64,000 bases of DNA, taken from positions 1,443,984 through 1,507,983 of the forward strand of contig CAJINV010000014.1 in NCBI GenBank assembly GCA_905178155.1, in the 5' to 3' direction. Each line of letters opens with the position of its first letter. The first letter of the stretch is position 1. The notes beneath the pieces were generated by a model. The model made no database searches. It had not been told where the DNA came from and saw only the letters and a list, made by a program, of their open reading frames with translations. Shown here piece by piece: positions 1 through 11,700 of this stretch. The DNA comes from Amoebophrya sp. A120 (lineage: Eukaryota > Sar > Dinophyceae > Syndiniales > Amoebophryaceae). Position numbers and translations under genes: made by a program.

Positions 1-256
1 CGCCGGTTTGCCGGGGCCGCCAGGTTGCTCGCAGTCCGCAGCCGAGTGTGGCGATTTGGGCACACGAGACGCCAACACAGACGCGGCGCGGTTGTGCACA
101 CAAACAGCAGCGGAGTCCATGCGCGCGCCGCGTTTTCGGTTGCATTGCAACACACTTTGGCACGAGCTAAACCGAAGGTTTCCCGGGAAACCTTAAACGA
201 CCCTGCCCGAGCGGAGTCCATTGATTTCTAGGTCTCACAGCGTCGCTTTCTCTTCT
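1..256. other. GC-rich unassigned DNA
   Basis: A GC-rich stretch without a convincing coding frame; the short open frames overlap each other and have no recognisable product. It resembles in composition the GC-rich islands at 4860-6440 and 32640-33300. Confidence 0.3.
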
Positions 257-740
257 GGAGAGAGGCTTCAGCTCCCGGAGTGAAAATTTTCCGAAAGTGA
301 AAATTCACTGAATTTTCACTCGATTTCTCGTTCCGGAACGAGAAACCGAGTGAAAATTCAGTGAGTTTTCACTTTTTGAAAAAAATCACTTTTGGAGCAT
401 GCATGTTTCTGGAGAGAGACTTGAGCTCCCAGAGTGAAAATTTTCGAAAAGTGAAAATTCAGTGAATTTTCACTTTTTGAAAATTTTCACTTCGGAGGCG
501 AAGTTTTCCCGGAGTGCGAATTCGGGAAGCGGGATTTTTCAAAAAGTGAAAACGCACTGAATTTTCACTCGATTTCTCGTTCCGGAATTTTCACTCACTG
601 AATTTGACTGAATTTTCACTCACTGAATATTCACTCCTGGAAAAATGTTACTCCGGAATTTCAAAAAGTTAATTACTAGGCTTCTGGTTCTTCCGGAACG
701 AGGCCTCGCTGAATTACCACCCCAGAGAAAAGCCAGCTCA
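257..740. repeat. Palindromic TTTTCACT/AGTGAAAA repeat block
   Basis: The words AGTGAAAATT and AATTTTCACT recur many times in both orientations. A longer unit starting near 257 (TCTGGAGAGAGRCTTSAGCT) recurs near 410, giving a period of about 153 bp. Positions about 311-360 form a long inverted repeat whose arms contain TTTCTCGTTCC and GGAACGAGAAA. It is a local satellite-like repeat of unknown function, not coding. Confidence 0.7.
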
Positions 741-2348
741 TCCCGGAATCACTCTGGATGTGGGATTTACGTAGAGAGGCAATTCAGTGAGTTATGACTA
801 CATGAACAAAAAAAAACGCAAACGCTGACCTTTTGCAGTACACATGGCAGAAATAGGGCGAGGGCTACCGATTCAAATTGCAGGTCGTTCCGTAAACGTG
901 TTGCTCTGTCGCCAGTAGCGTTTGCTGCATGGCGCGAAAATTTTTGTTGCGAGCCTTCTAATTGCAGCGCGCTACTGCCCGCGCCACATCGCCGAGAGGA
1001 ACGCCCTGCCACATTGCCTGCAAGGTGCCTGTGGTGTCGTTCGTAAGCCACGCCTGATTTTTGTGGTTCGCAACGTCGCCCGATGTTTTGGCTTCAGTAT
1101 GTTCAAAACGCTCGAAATTGTAGCATTTGGGCCCTCGTTCCCCAACGAGGGGAGTTTCCGACGCGAAAGGGGGGGTCTTTGCAAGTCATGCATGATGTTC
1201 TTGAAAAGATAAAGTCGGGACTCAGCATCATTTTACTTATCATTGTGGCAGTACAACTAGAACTTCTTCTTTCATCTTGCAAGTATGAACAATGGGAGGT
1301 AGTGCTACCAGCTGATGCGATTACGCAGTAAAACTAAAGTGCACAACAGCCAAAACCTAGTTTGAACACAATGCATAGAAGTGGTATCAAATGAATCTGG
1401 AATTTTCGCAAGCCGAAGCCGATTGTTCGATATAGATAAATAGTTTTGCCATTTTTTTTGCATTGTGAGTTCTCCCACACTCCCACACTTTCCACACTCC
1501 CCCCTCGCTTTAGCCGAATCGGATTCTTCACACTACGCAGCAATTATTTTTCGCAGCAGGTAAGAATAAATGTCACACGTTTACGTTTGCAGAAAAGAAA
1601 TTCATTTTCTTAGCCTGTACAACATGTCAAACACAGCAATTTCTTGAGGTTGCAGTATTAACGTGCTCTCTCTTGTTTCTCCGTTTAAGCAAATCTACTT
1701 CTACATGTATCCAACTATTTTCTTTTTTCATCTACCTCACCTCCCAAGAATTCCCACTCCAGAAGTAGTGCCGATTAAGCACATATGTTTCAGATCGAAC
1801 CATAACGGCATGTTTTGAAAGAGGCAGAGCATGATTATAGGCTCGCACTGTACATTTAGTCATCAAATGCAAATCGATGGAATCAGTTGTACGCTCTCGC
1901 CAAGTACTTCAATGAATCTCGTGAAGCGCGGCCACGGCCTTCACAGTCTGAGGGGCTGAAGAGTAAGTCCCGTACTCGCTCAGATGACACATTTCGGAAT
2001 TGACCTTGTTGCACGGAACTCGTCCCTGAGAGAACTGAAGAAGAGTGTCGAGGAGAGTTGTCTGGTTTACATACTAGTTTCTTTCTTCTTCGCTGGGAAG
2101 AAAAAGAACATCAAGGTTGAGGCGACAGGAGTCGTCGTGTGGTAGTAGCAATGTTTCAATCTTGATTTGCTTTTCTACAATCAACATACGAAAAAACAAT
2201 TTGTTTCGGCAGGACCTCCGAATGAAAGAAAAATGCGCGCTTGAATCATGTTGGTCCATGAGGACAAGAAGAGTGAACTTCTGATGCATTTTTATAGAGG
2301 CACGTAGGATCACGATCGTATAATTGAGAAGTAGAAAAACCCGTGAAA
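741..2348. other. Intergenic, no gene seen
   Basis: Mixed composition with only short overlapping open frames on both strands. Nothing beyond a C-rich run near 1480-1505 stands out. It probably contains the promoter of the gene at 2349, but I can point to no element. Confidence 0.4.
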
Positions 2349-3978
2349 ATGATGGCCAATCAGGGGTTTGACCCGGCGAAGCAGGGTCAGCCCGTGATGA
2401 TGCAGCCCATGCAGCCTGGGCAACAGATCCCCATGGAACAAATGCAAATGGGGCAGCAGCAGCCCATGATGATGCAGCCCATGGGTACTAGTAGAGTTGT
2501 TTTTCCCTGTAATTTTTCTTCATCATCATGTTTCTATATTTTTTGCTGCTGTTCATTCTTTCGCAGCGGCTCTGGTCGCCTGTCCCGACTAGGCCAACAA
2601 CTTTTTGCTCTTTTCTACACGACCAGGTCAACCGGGAATGATGGTGGGTCCCCCCGTGATGGCCTCCGGCACTCCGATGGGCGCGCCCATGATGCAGGGT
2701 GGCATGATGATGGCTCCGATGGGTCCCGCACAGCTGGAGTGGGAGCGCCCCCGGGTCTGCGCGGAATGTACCTGCGAGTGCTGTTTGGCCGGATGCTGCC
2801 CTTGTATCTCGGTGAGTCAGACGATGACTTTGGCAAAGATGGGCGGGGCGCACGCCCTTATCGTCGGGATTTGCGTGTTCCTTCAGTACTTCTTCGACGG
2901 GTTTAGGAACTATGTACTGTTTTGCTGCATTTTTTTGATGAGACTGGATGTTCTTACTCTTAGCCTGCTGATCCTGATTTTTTGAATGATACTCCGCTTC
3001 AGTGTGATCATAGTTTGATAATCTACTGCCACTGCTTCATCCAACATCTTCCACGAAAACTTCTCCACCGGGGATCTTCCCTGAAGATTCGTGACGATTT
3101 CAAAAACACCAACACTAGCCTTCCGAGACAGACATGTGGAGACTGATCAAGCTTATCGCATGGCTGCTCAACATGGCGGCGGGGATTTGCGAATCTCTGG
3201 CCCTGATCAACTGGAAGCAGCTATCCCAAGTAATTTTTACGCACACGTGCTGCACAATATCCTGGCTTTGCAGGACAAAAGTGTTCTTCAATCCTGCTGC
3301 TCAGCATGACCAGTGATATACCCTAAGCTAGCGAAATTTGTGATGCATTCATTTGCCCGTGTGGGTGTGCGGGAAATTTGTATTGCATAGCAGGCAACCG
3401 GGCGCCACGTCAACGTTCGGGACCCAATATGAACTGCAAAAGTATCGTACTCGTATAAATGCAAGTCTTGCATTACAAATCTTTATCTTAAGGGAAATCC
3501 GCATTACAAACTTCCTTTCTCATGCTGAGGAAATTTGTAATGCATTTATACGAGTACGATACTTTTGCACAGGATACCTAAGTGGGAATTGCGGCGAGGA
3601 TTTCTGCTGTTTCTGTTGCTGCCCGTGCTACGCAATCCCCGCAGTACACCGAACGGTGGAGGACTGGATGCGGATGTATCCACAGTAAACTACTTCTTCC
3701 CGTGATTATGGACCACGACATCCAAAACACTGATACAAATTGCAATGGTCACCAGCGTGCAAATCAAAAGTCTATCTCTTTCTCTACCTTTTAGCATTAC
3801 AACTTCGATAAACAGCGGTTGCTACAGTAGTTTGTCATGCAGATCTTGTACGTCGTGCTCGTGGACGGTAGTAAAATTTGTACTCCATAAGATGGGCGGT
3901 CCCAACATGCAGCAGGGCGGGACTGGCGCACGGATGGCGGTGTCACCAGGGGGCATGATGCAGATGCAACAGCAATAG
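2349..3978 (+). CDS. PLAC8-like cysteine-rich protein, copy 1 (six exons)
   Basis: Exons 2349-2484, 2627-2913, 3128-3221, 3395-3427, 3582-3676 and 3895-3978 give 242 residues. The N-terminus is Met/Gln/Pro/Gly-rich with QPM repeats. Then come a cysteine cluster (CAECTCECCLAGCCPC), a hydrophobic stretch (IVGICVFLQYF) and a second cluster (NCGEDFCCFCCCPCY) followed by AVHRTVEDW. This two-cluster layout with a final Arg/Glu motif is that of PLAC8-family proteins, often membrane-associated; the exact role is unknown. Introns 1 and 2 are GT-AG. The last three are introners at 3222, 3428 and 3677, each restoring the frame. The paralogue at 6552 lacks all three. Alternative start codons are 2349 and 2352. 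The start of exon 3 is the least certain boundary. Confidence 0.75.
3222..3389 (+). mobile_element. Introner, family D
   Basis: 168 bp, starts TATCC and ends GCATA. Flanks are GCAGC and GCAGG (4/5 match). The right arm read backwards matches CAATACAAATTTCCCGCACA. Removing it with one repeat joins WKQ to ATGRH, as in the uninterrupted paralogue (WKEATGRH). Confidence 0.8.
3428..3576 (+). mobile_element. Introner, family B
   Basis: 149 bp, TATG...GATA, flanked by CCCAA and CCTAA (4/5). Arms carry GCAAAAGTATCGTACTCGTA and its complement. Removal gives RDPSGNCGED, matching RDPDGNCGED of the paralogue. Confidence 0.9.
3677..3889 (+). mobile_element. Introner, diverged family D-like
   Basis: 213 bp, TATCC...CCATA, flanked by GGATG and AGATG (4/5). 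The arms are poorly conserved. Removal joins WMRM to GGPNMQQ and extends the protein from an early stop to the C-terminus found in the paralogue. Confidence 0.75.
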
Positions 3979-4860
3979 CAACAGAAGGAGGATTCGAATC
4001 CCTTCGGTGTCGCGTTTTAGATTGCGAGGAATTTCCAAACGGTGAGTTAGAGGAGGTTGAACGAACGGAAAATCTAAATCGATGCTGAAGGATGTAGTTG
4101 GCTAGGGAAGACGGAGTCGAAGATCGAAAGCTGTTGGGGCCGCAGGTCGATGAAAGCGGAGAGAGAAAGTTTATTTTTTGGTTGTCGGAGTGGGAGTCCA
4201 AATCCGAATCCGATAGACAAAATTCAAACAATTTCATCTTCATCTTCTGTCAGGGCCACGTTCTTTTGCTCTCGGTTCTGTCAAGAAGCGTTCCTTCCAA
4301 CTGAAAAAAATAGCCTCTTCATGCATCGCATTGATATTCTTATTCTTATTCTAGTCCCTCGTCCTCGACGAGAGTTGTACAGGAGTTAAAGCGAATTCAT
4401 AACTTTGAAGAGGAGAATCTGCAGAAGCTTCGTATACCTCTGCGCTTGTGGTTGTGATCTTCGTATCGCACCACATTATGCCCTCGTGCATTGTATGATA
4501 TTCCTATGCGTGCCACATCGCTTGCGGTGTTGTATTGATTTAGATTAACATTTACCCAGAAAATGAAGCCTCTCGTGCTAACATTATGCTGCGCACTATT
4601 GCCAAAATGGATGAGTTGTTTCGCGATTCACTTCTATTTCATCCGTCCGTGTGTACAAAAGAAGAATATTTCCACGAACCGGGCCCGTAAGAATCAAAAA
4701 CCTATAGGTTGCACAAGCAGACAACACCCGCCCCCGCCGTGGTGTGTTAATGTTCTGGTTGATGTCTTCGTTTTGGTTGGGTTCTAGCGCTTTGTCTTTT
4801 TTGTGAGTCGTTTCTTTTCCTCCACCGCTTACGCCCCGCTCAAGGAAGAGCAAGAGGAGC
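3979..4860. other. Intergenic, no gene seen
   Basis: Spacer between the two PLAC8-like genes. Short open frames in several directions overlap and have no recognisable product. Confidence 0.4.
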
Positions 4861-6440
4861 AGACGCGTAATTATTTTCTTGCTTGTGTCTGAGATGAACT
4901 AGCGACGAGAGCAGGTATCCGTATGAGGGCGCAGCGTTGTTGGGCTGCATCTTCTGCAGCTGGGGCGAAGGCCTGCCTCAGCCCGCGAGCCCTGCCTGGC
5001 TTCTGCCAGCCGGACCGGCCGCCGGCCGACAGCCAGGCAGGCGCCCCCGCGCGGGCCGTGTTGGCCTTGCTTGGATGCAAGTGCCGGCGAAGGCGCTGCA
5101 GCGGCTTATTAGCAAAGCCGAACCGCATGTCCTAACCAGCGCACAACACCCTCCGAGGGGCGCCCCCCGTTTTTCCGAACCGTGGCGCCATCGTGTCACG
5201 CGTGTGACGCGAGCGGCATGCGCTTCAGTTTTGCAGCGTGGTGGCGTAGGGCGCGCGCCCCGGGGGTTCGCCGGGTCTGTGGTTTTCTTTGGGTCTATTG
5301 CCCGCGCCCAATCTTCGCGCCGGCCGGCGGTCCGCCCATGTACGTAGGTTGTCCAGGACGGCGCAGATAATTCCCGTGGCCCGTCATTCCGTTGTTATGG
5401 CGTGCGCATCGTGTCGCGCATCAGTGATGCGCGACGTATGGAAGCGACCAAGACGATGACTCCGATGCGCGGCGATATATGCAAAGTCGGGACATTTCTG
5501 AGCAGATCCCTGGAGCATTCCTGAGGCATTTCCAGACCCCCTCTGATCACGGGCGGTCCGTGAGTAAGTATCCGTATGAGGGCGCAGCGTTGTTGGGCTG
5601 CATCTTCTGCAGCTGGTGCGATTCCAAAATCGACCGAGATAGCCCCTTAACGTTTTTGATCAACAAGACAGGGAAAATGGCCGCGCCTTGACCCCGGTTG
5701 TTGACGTGAGTGCTCGGAAAGGCCCGGCCGTGTCGCCGAGGCCTCTCGGAGAAGGCATCCCGAGCCGGATCGCGGTTGCCTGGCTTCTTTGGTTGCGTGG
5801 GTGTGGGGTGGCATCGGGCACGCAGCTGGCTGCCCGGCGCGGCTGTGCCGCCCCTCGATGCGAAAGCGGAAGCGTAGTGGGCGCAGTTGGGCGGCCCGCA
5901 TTCGCCGACCGCGCCAAGTTTCGGAAGGGGGCACGGGGGCGGGGGGAAGGGTTTTTGCCTTGGGAGGATTCCCAACGTGGCCCGCGTCGCAGCCGCAACG
6001 AGCTGCAGAAAAAGCGCAAGCGGGGCAAAGGAAGCCAAAGCACAGCTGTGCCTGCGCCCAAAGGTAGCTGCGCTGCGCATGCCCCAGCCCAAGGCCCCGA
6101 AGGTGGGAGATGGGTCCTGCGCCGCTATGAGGCTTCATGACTTGCACGGCCGGCGTGGTACACGAAGCGCTCAAAGTGCTTGAGGTGGAAGCGGTTCGAC
6201 GCTTGTCGCGCGCAACTAGAGGCGTAGTATGCCCCTTGGGTGTCATCAACAGTGCCAGGCCCTGCGAGCCCCAGCAACAAGAGGCGACCGCGCCAACTCC
6301 CTTCGCCTTATTATCGGGAGAGGCGCGAGACCCAAAATTTTTTTTTCGTTTTGTTGAAAAGAAGGTCTTGTTGACAGATTTCGCTACCGTATGTTGGGCT
6401 GCATCTTCTGCAGCTGGTGCGATTTAAGGGTGGCTACTTC
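4861..6440. repeat. GC-rich island with a 49-bp unit in three copies
   Basis: The unit at 4917-4964 and 5568-5616 starts TATCCGTATGAGGGCGCAGC and ends with the hairpin-forming GCTGCATCTTCTGCAGC. A third, shortened copy lies at about 6388-6427; copies two and three also share GGTGCGATT. The copies bracket two GC-rich segments of about 600 and 770 bp that have long frames on both strands but no recognisable protein. It looks like a dispersed or tandem insertion between two paralogous genes. Confidence 0.6.
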
Positions 6441-6551
6441 CTCTCCCGTTCGTGCCGCTGTCGTTTTCCAGTAGCCACGGTGGAATAATCTTAATCAGGG
6501 CGAGGCATTGATTTGGCGTTGACAAAGCGCCAGCACCTTCTCACAACACAG

Positions 6552-7803
6552 ATGGAGTACAAAACCCCTCAAAACGAGTACTCAGCACGGCCAGGCGAGT
6601 ACGGCAATGACCCTGCAGCTGGTGGCTCCACCTCCCCGCCCGGCGGGCAGCCACAGCCAGTCTTCATGCAGCCGCTCCAGCCCGGGCAGCACATACAAAT
6701 GCAGCCGATGGGCCAGCAGCCGATGTACATGCAACCCATGGGCGGACCAGGTGAGAAGTGCCTTGTTGGAAAAAAGCTCGACGTTCAATTTCATCATTGA
6801 CACGTTGCGGCATTGACTTGTAAAAGTAAAAAGACAACACAAGGTCAAGGTGAAACTACAATCGCGATGTATGAAGGATGATACTCTCATCTCACACTCA
6901 CTTCTGAGTTCCACTGGATCTGACACAACTTCTACAGGTGGTCCCCCAATGGTCGGCGCTCCGGTTATGGCTCAGGGCACGCCGATGGGCCACCCCCACA
7001 GCTTCGGCGGCGGACCGATAATCATGGCCCCCATGCACCAGGCCATGCTGGAGTGGCAGAGGCCACAGGTATGCTCCGAATGTACCGCGGAGTGCTGCCT
7101 CGCGGGTTGCTGCCCCTGCATATCCGTGAGCAGCACCATGACACTAGCAAAGATGACCGGCCCCTGGGCGTTTATAGTGGGAATCTTGGTGTTTCTCCAG
7201 TACGTGTCGGACGGGATAAGAAATTCGGTAATCGTCCATACCTGCTGCTTTTTCGTACTGCGTTGTTTGTCTTGCGTCATACTCATCGCAAATTTGGCAC
7301 ACTGTCGTAGCTCGGGTTGTTGGTGCATCAGTTTATGACACCGGCATGATGTTCAACATAAGTAAAACTAAAATTTAAATTGAAAAAAATCCAAAAATCA
7401 GCGTCTCGAAGACGACCCCTGGCCGGCCATCCGGGGTTTAGCCGGCCTGTTCAATCTCGTTTTCAGCATTTCGGAGGCCATGACGCTGGTAAAGTGGAAG
7501 GAAGCCACGGGGCGGCACATTCGCGTCCGCGACCCGGATGGTAACTGCGGCGAGGATTTCTGTCTCTTCTGGTGCTGCGTCTGCTACACCATTCCCGCCG
7601 TGCATCGAACAGTGGAAGACTGGCACCGGATGGGCGGAGGTTCCGGGGGTGGGCAGCTGTCGCCCAATTACCACATGCCACCAACATCTTTTCAGCACGC
7701 GGGGTTAGTGGCCGGGGGACCGACCCCCGTGGTGATGGGGCCGCCAATACAAGTGCAGCAGCAGCCGCAGCAGCAAAGACCAGCCTATCAGGAGGTTAGT
7801 TGA
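6552..7803 (+). CDS. PLAC8-like cysteine-rich protein, copy 2 (three exons)
   Basis: Exons 6552-6750, 6938-7227 and 7477-7803 give 271 residues; both introns can be read as GT-AG. The order is the same as in copy 1: a Pro/Gln/Met-rich N-terminus, first cluster CSECTAECCLAGCCPC, a hydrophobic segment (FIVGILVFLQYV), then WKEATGRHIRVRDPDGNCGED and a second cluster FCLFWCCVCY with AVHRTVEDWHRM, and a Gln/Pro-rich tail. I start at the ATG at 6552 because translation there resembles copy 1. Intron 2 is also bounded by a TTCGG direct repeat, so it may be an old introner that gained GT-AG ends. It serves as the uninterrupted reference for the three introners of copy 1. The PLAC8 call rests on the cysteine pattern only. 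Confidence 0.75.
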
Positions 7804-8723
7804 GCTTGAGGCGGGTGTAGGAGGTATGTTAAAGGCGCGGCATGATTGAAATAGAAATACTTGTAATCGTAATGACAAAGTCCAGTGATGAAGTTAGTTG
7901 TATCGGACGGTCTGGTTTCATCAACAGTTTCATGGCAAGGATGACTTTTTGAAATACTTGCAAGACCTGTGTACAATTCCGACGTCTGTGAAGAATAAAA
8001 AGACGCTACGCGGTGCCTCACTATGTGCTTGGTTCTTATCAAAAATCTAACGAGCCTACTCATATACACATGCAAAAGCGTGGCGCTTCTGCAGCGCGGC
8101 TGGTTCAGTTCGTTGCAAGTCAAACTCGATCATGTTGATTGGTACAGATGAAGAAGTGTTCTCAGAGGATAACGGATTGAGTCGTCAGAACGTGAAGGAA
8201 GAAAATCGGTCCTTATATTCGTGATGCGAAACCACAGAATAATGTGGTAAGAAAAGGAACTAAGTATGCGTCTTTCTCTGCAAGCTAGCAGTAGCACCGA
8301 CTTGAAGTGCCGCAGGTTTGAACTTCATTCGTACAATGATGACAATCGTACAAAACAAATACGTCCACAAAAATCGTACACACAACGTCCATTCCCGGCT
8401 TCGTAGTAGGTCCCTTGTGCCTGTTCCGATATTAGCGGATATTACGCAGCAGGGACGTGCAATTCCAATTCGTATATCACTCGTGTCGTTTGGAAAGCCA
8501 ATGGAGCTCCTATCTTCTTTCGTCAATCAAAAATCCACCCAGCATCTCACGCTTGAACATTCAGAAATACATCCTCTGTTCACACCCGCAGAGAAATTTA
8601 CAGTTTCAAGAATTCATTGGAAAATAATTAACCACAGTTGTGCAACTTTTTTTTTCGAACCAATACCACATGCGACGGTTGCACATACGGTCGTATTAAT
8701 ATAGAGGAGCATCTTGCACAAAG
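7804..8723. other. Intergenic, no gene seen
   Basis: AT-rich spacer with no convincing coding frame. It probably holds the 3' region of the PLAC8-like gene and the promoter of the giant gene at 8724. Confidence 0.4.
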
Positions 8724-11700
8724 ATGTCAGGACGTCGAGCGTCAGGCCGACGTAAGTTGCCGTGCGTGCTGATGTCCTCGTCCTCGAAGATGTTGCTGCG
8801 CTCCTTTGCTATTGCTTCCGGCGGGGCAAAAATCTTCACGTCGTTGAACCTCCTCGCGACTGCAGCAGAGCAACAAGACCGGAAGTTGAAACAACATCAA
8901 GCGCCACCTACTGCTTCAAGAACAGCACCAACAACTTCCGCCAAGAGCGTTGATGTCGTCGACCAGACCTCCGGGTCGTTATTTTCGCTTCTCTTCGGCA
9001 CAGCAGACCATGTTGCAGACTACGAAGATAGTTTGCTGCAAATGGAGCTGCAGAAGGACCAGACAAAGAAGAATGCGGCCGCAAGAACAACTCCGGAACA
9101 AGGGGATGAAGATCAACATCAAGATGAACGAAAGCAAAAGCTCCGTAAGCTGCAGACCATCACGCGCGCCGGCCCCGGCGCTCTGCCCGTGGAGAAGATC
9201 GAGGCCACGTACATGCAAAACCTGCTCCAGTGCCACGAGTATTCGCCAGTGTGTCCGGCGAGCTACGAGCCGTCCTGTTACATGTTCGCGTGGAACAGTA
9301 CGCAACAAATTTCCGCCGGCGTCCGGGCGGCGATCACGAAAGAAGACATCAACGAAATGCTGAAGGTCGGGGGCACGAATCTCAATTGCCGCAGGAACAT
9401 CGGGGTTCTTCCCGTAGCGCCAGGTTTGAAGGAGATGCGCAGACAACTGTACGCTTGGGCGTTGAACGGGACCTACAAGTGCCACGCGCAGTACTTGAAG
9501 TCCAACTTGAACGAGGACAATACCCCGATAAGCACGTCGGGGGGCATGTTCGAGTCGATCCGCGCGATCGGGAACGTCCCGCCGTTCACGGAGATCCCGC
9601 TGTACACAAACACCTCGGCTCATGATTTGAACGATCCAACACTGACCACCTGGAACGCGGCGGGCAGTTCGGAGCTCGACGAGGTTTCGAAGTGGTACGT
9701 GGGCGGATGTGGGACGTTGGGCAGCTGTGTCGGGGTGTACAAGAAGGTGATGCTGGTGTACGACCACACCGAGTATTTCGGGTTAAAAGACTCTTCCTGC
9801 TGGACTCGCGAACAAGCCATCCCGGTCGTCGCGGACCACAACACCCCGCACGACCTGCTGCTGAAGTGCGCCACTTCCTTGTACCACTTGCTCGCTCCGC
9901 GGTCCCTGGGTGCTTACGTGAAGTACCCGTTTGAACTACGCGACGCGGTTCTGAACGCCCAGGTCTTGTTCACCTGCGGCAACACGTATCACGACCCTGT
10001 GAACGATATTACCCGGTCGTTTCCGTCCTTGTGCCCGGAGGGGGGCGCCTGTACCGTGATGGGCGGGTCCGCCACGCACCAAACCCCGGCGGCCTTTGTC
10101 CACGTGAACGGGATTTGCGGGCACCAGCCACACGCGACGAATCTCCCGCAACTGCTGCAGTACGAGCACGGGGGGATCAGCTACGGTGCGAGTTTGGCGT
10201 CAGAAATCTGGATTCGAACGATTTTGGACATTGCCATCTCCCACATCGACCCAGAAGGGTATTACGCCGTGCAAAGGGCGGAGGCCATCGCCAGTGGGAA
10301 CAGGGTATATTAACTTGGATTCATGTAGTCGGAACACGAGGAAAAGAAGTAGAAGCTCAAGCTTGCTTATTCCCTGTATGCAAACTATTGCTCACAATGA
10401 CAATCAAAACATATGAACGCCGGCCTTATCTTGTGTATTCGTATTGTTGACGATGCCTGTGTTTATTTCAGATCCGGCGGAACAAAATCAGTAATCTTAT
10501 TTAATCTTTTCAAACAATTCTATCTCAGGTCTACCGGCGCGAATCTTGGATGGACTGTCACACGGCCGCTTCTTACTACTTCGCGACGGGTGTCTCTCTT
10601 GTTCTCTGGAACGTGCGGACCTCCGATGCGCACAACAGTAAATCCCGCATGGACTTACGAACCCAGGACCCGAATCTGTGGTGCCTCGCACTGCGGTATT
10701 TCGATATCAACTGCAAAAGTGTCTGGGTCTGGAAGAATCCGAACTTGTGATGCTGCATTTGGATTCCGAAAAAACCTGTATTGCATAAGCAGCAAAGGGA
10801 GTGCAATTTTGGCTACGCGGAGAGGGCATTTGTCATGCGGAATAGGCATCGCGAAGCCCTCAAAAAGTCTGTGATGCTAGGGCATGCATCACAGACATCA
10901 TGGGCCATGCAAAACGTGCATGACAAATCTCAGAACCTTCCAGACCCAGACATTTTTGCTTTTCATATTCGAGTTTGACAACCAGTGGACGTCTTGCCCG
11001 AGCGGCCACGCGAGTGAGTTGCTGAAGACGATCCAATATGCAATGCAAAAGCATCGTAGTAGTATAAATTGCATTACAAATTAGCCCAGCATTACAAATT
11101 GAATTTGTAATGCTGATCTGCGTTGAGAGAGAGATTTGTAATGCATAAATGCAATTACTACGAGTATGTACGATACTTTTGCAGAGCATATCCAAACGGA
11201 GGTCTCTTCGAACGCGGTGAAGGCCGTGGACTGCCATACCGTCCTGAATGTGCTGGGCGTGCGGCAATTCGGCCCGCCGGGGGACCACGGGATCGCGATG
11301 GGGGGGTCGCAGAACTTAACCCACTTGAACCCTTTGTATGTCATGAACATCACGGAAAACAACGGCACCGCAGCCCCCTGCAACCCGGAGTCCACGACGG
11401 AGAACCAGCGTTTATCAAATGCAAAAATGTCTGGGTCTGGAAGAATGCATGTTTATCATGCTTGTCTGGCATGACTCTTAAATCTGTCATGCACGTTACC
11501 CAAGAGCCCCACTTTTCTGTGATGCAGAAACGCAGTTTGTCATGCAGAAGAGGCAACACGTAGAAGCTCAGGAACATGTCATGCTGGGCCAGCAATTGTG
11601 GCCTCATCATGAGACCCCACCCTGCATCACAAGTTTCCAGACCCAGACATTTTTACATTTGATAGCGTTCCGGGACCAACAACGTGAACATCGAGTTCAC

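Noticed and set aside
5547-6249. Long open frames on the minus strand in the GC-rich island
   Set aside because: Several overlapping frames in all directions are expected from GC-rich DNA; none has a domain, and the 49-bp repeats run through them.
10968-11200. Repeated short words (GCATGACAAA, GCATTACAAA) as a CRISPR-like array
   Set aside because: Spacing is irregular, both orientations occur, and they lie inside introners of a eukaryotic gene.
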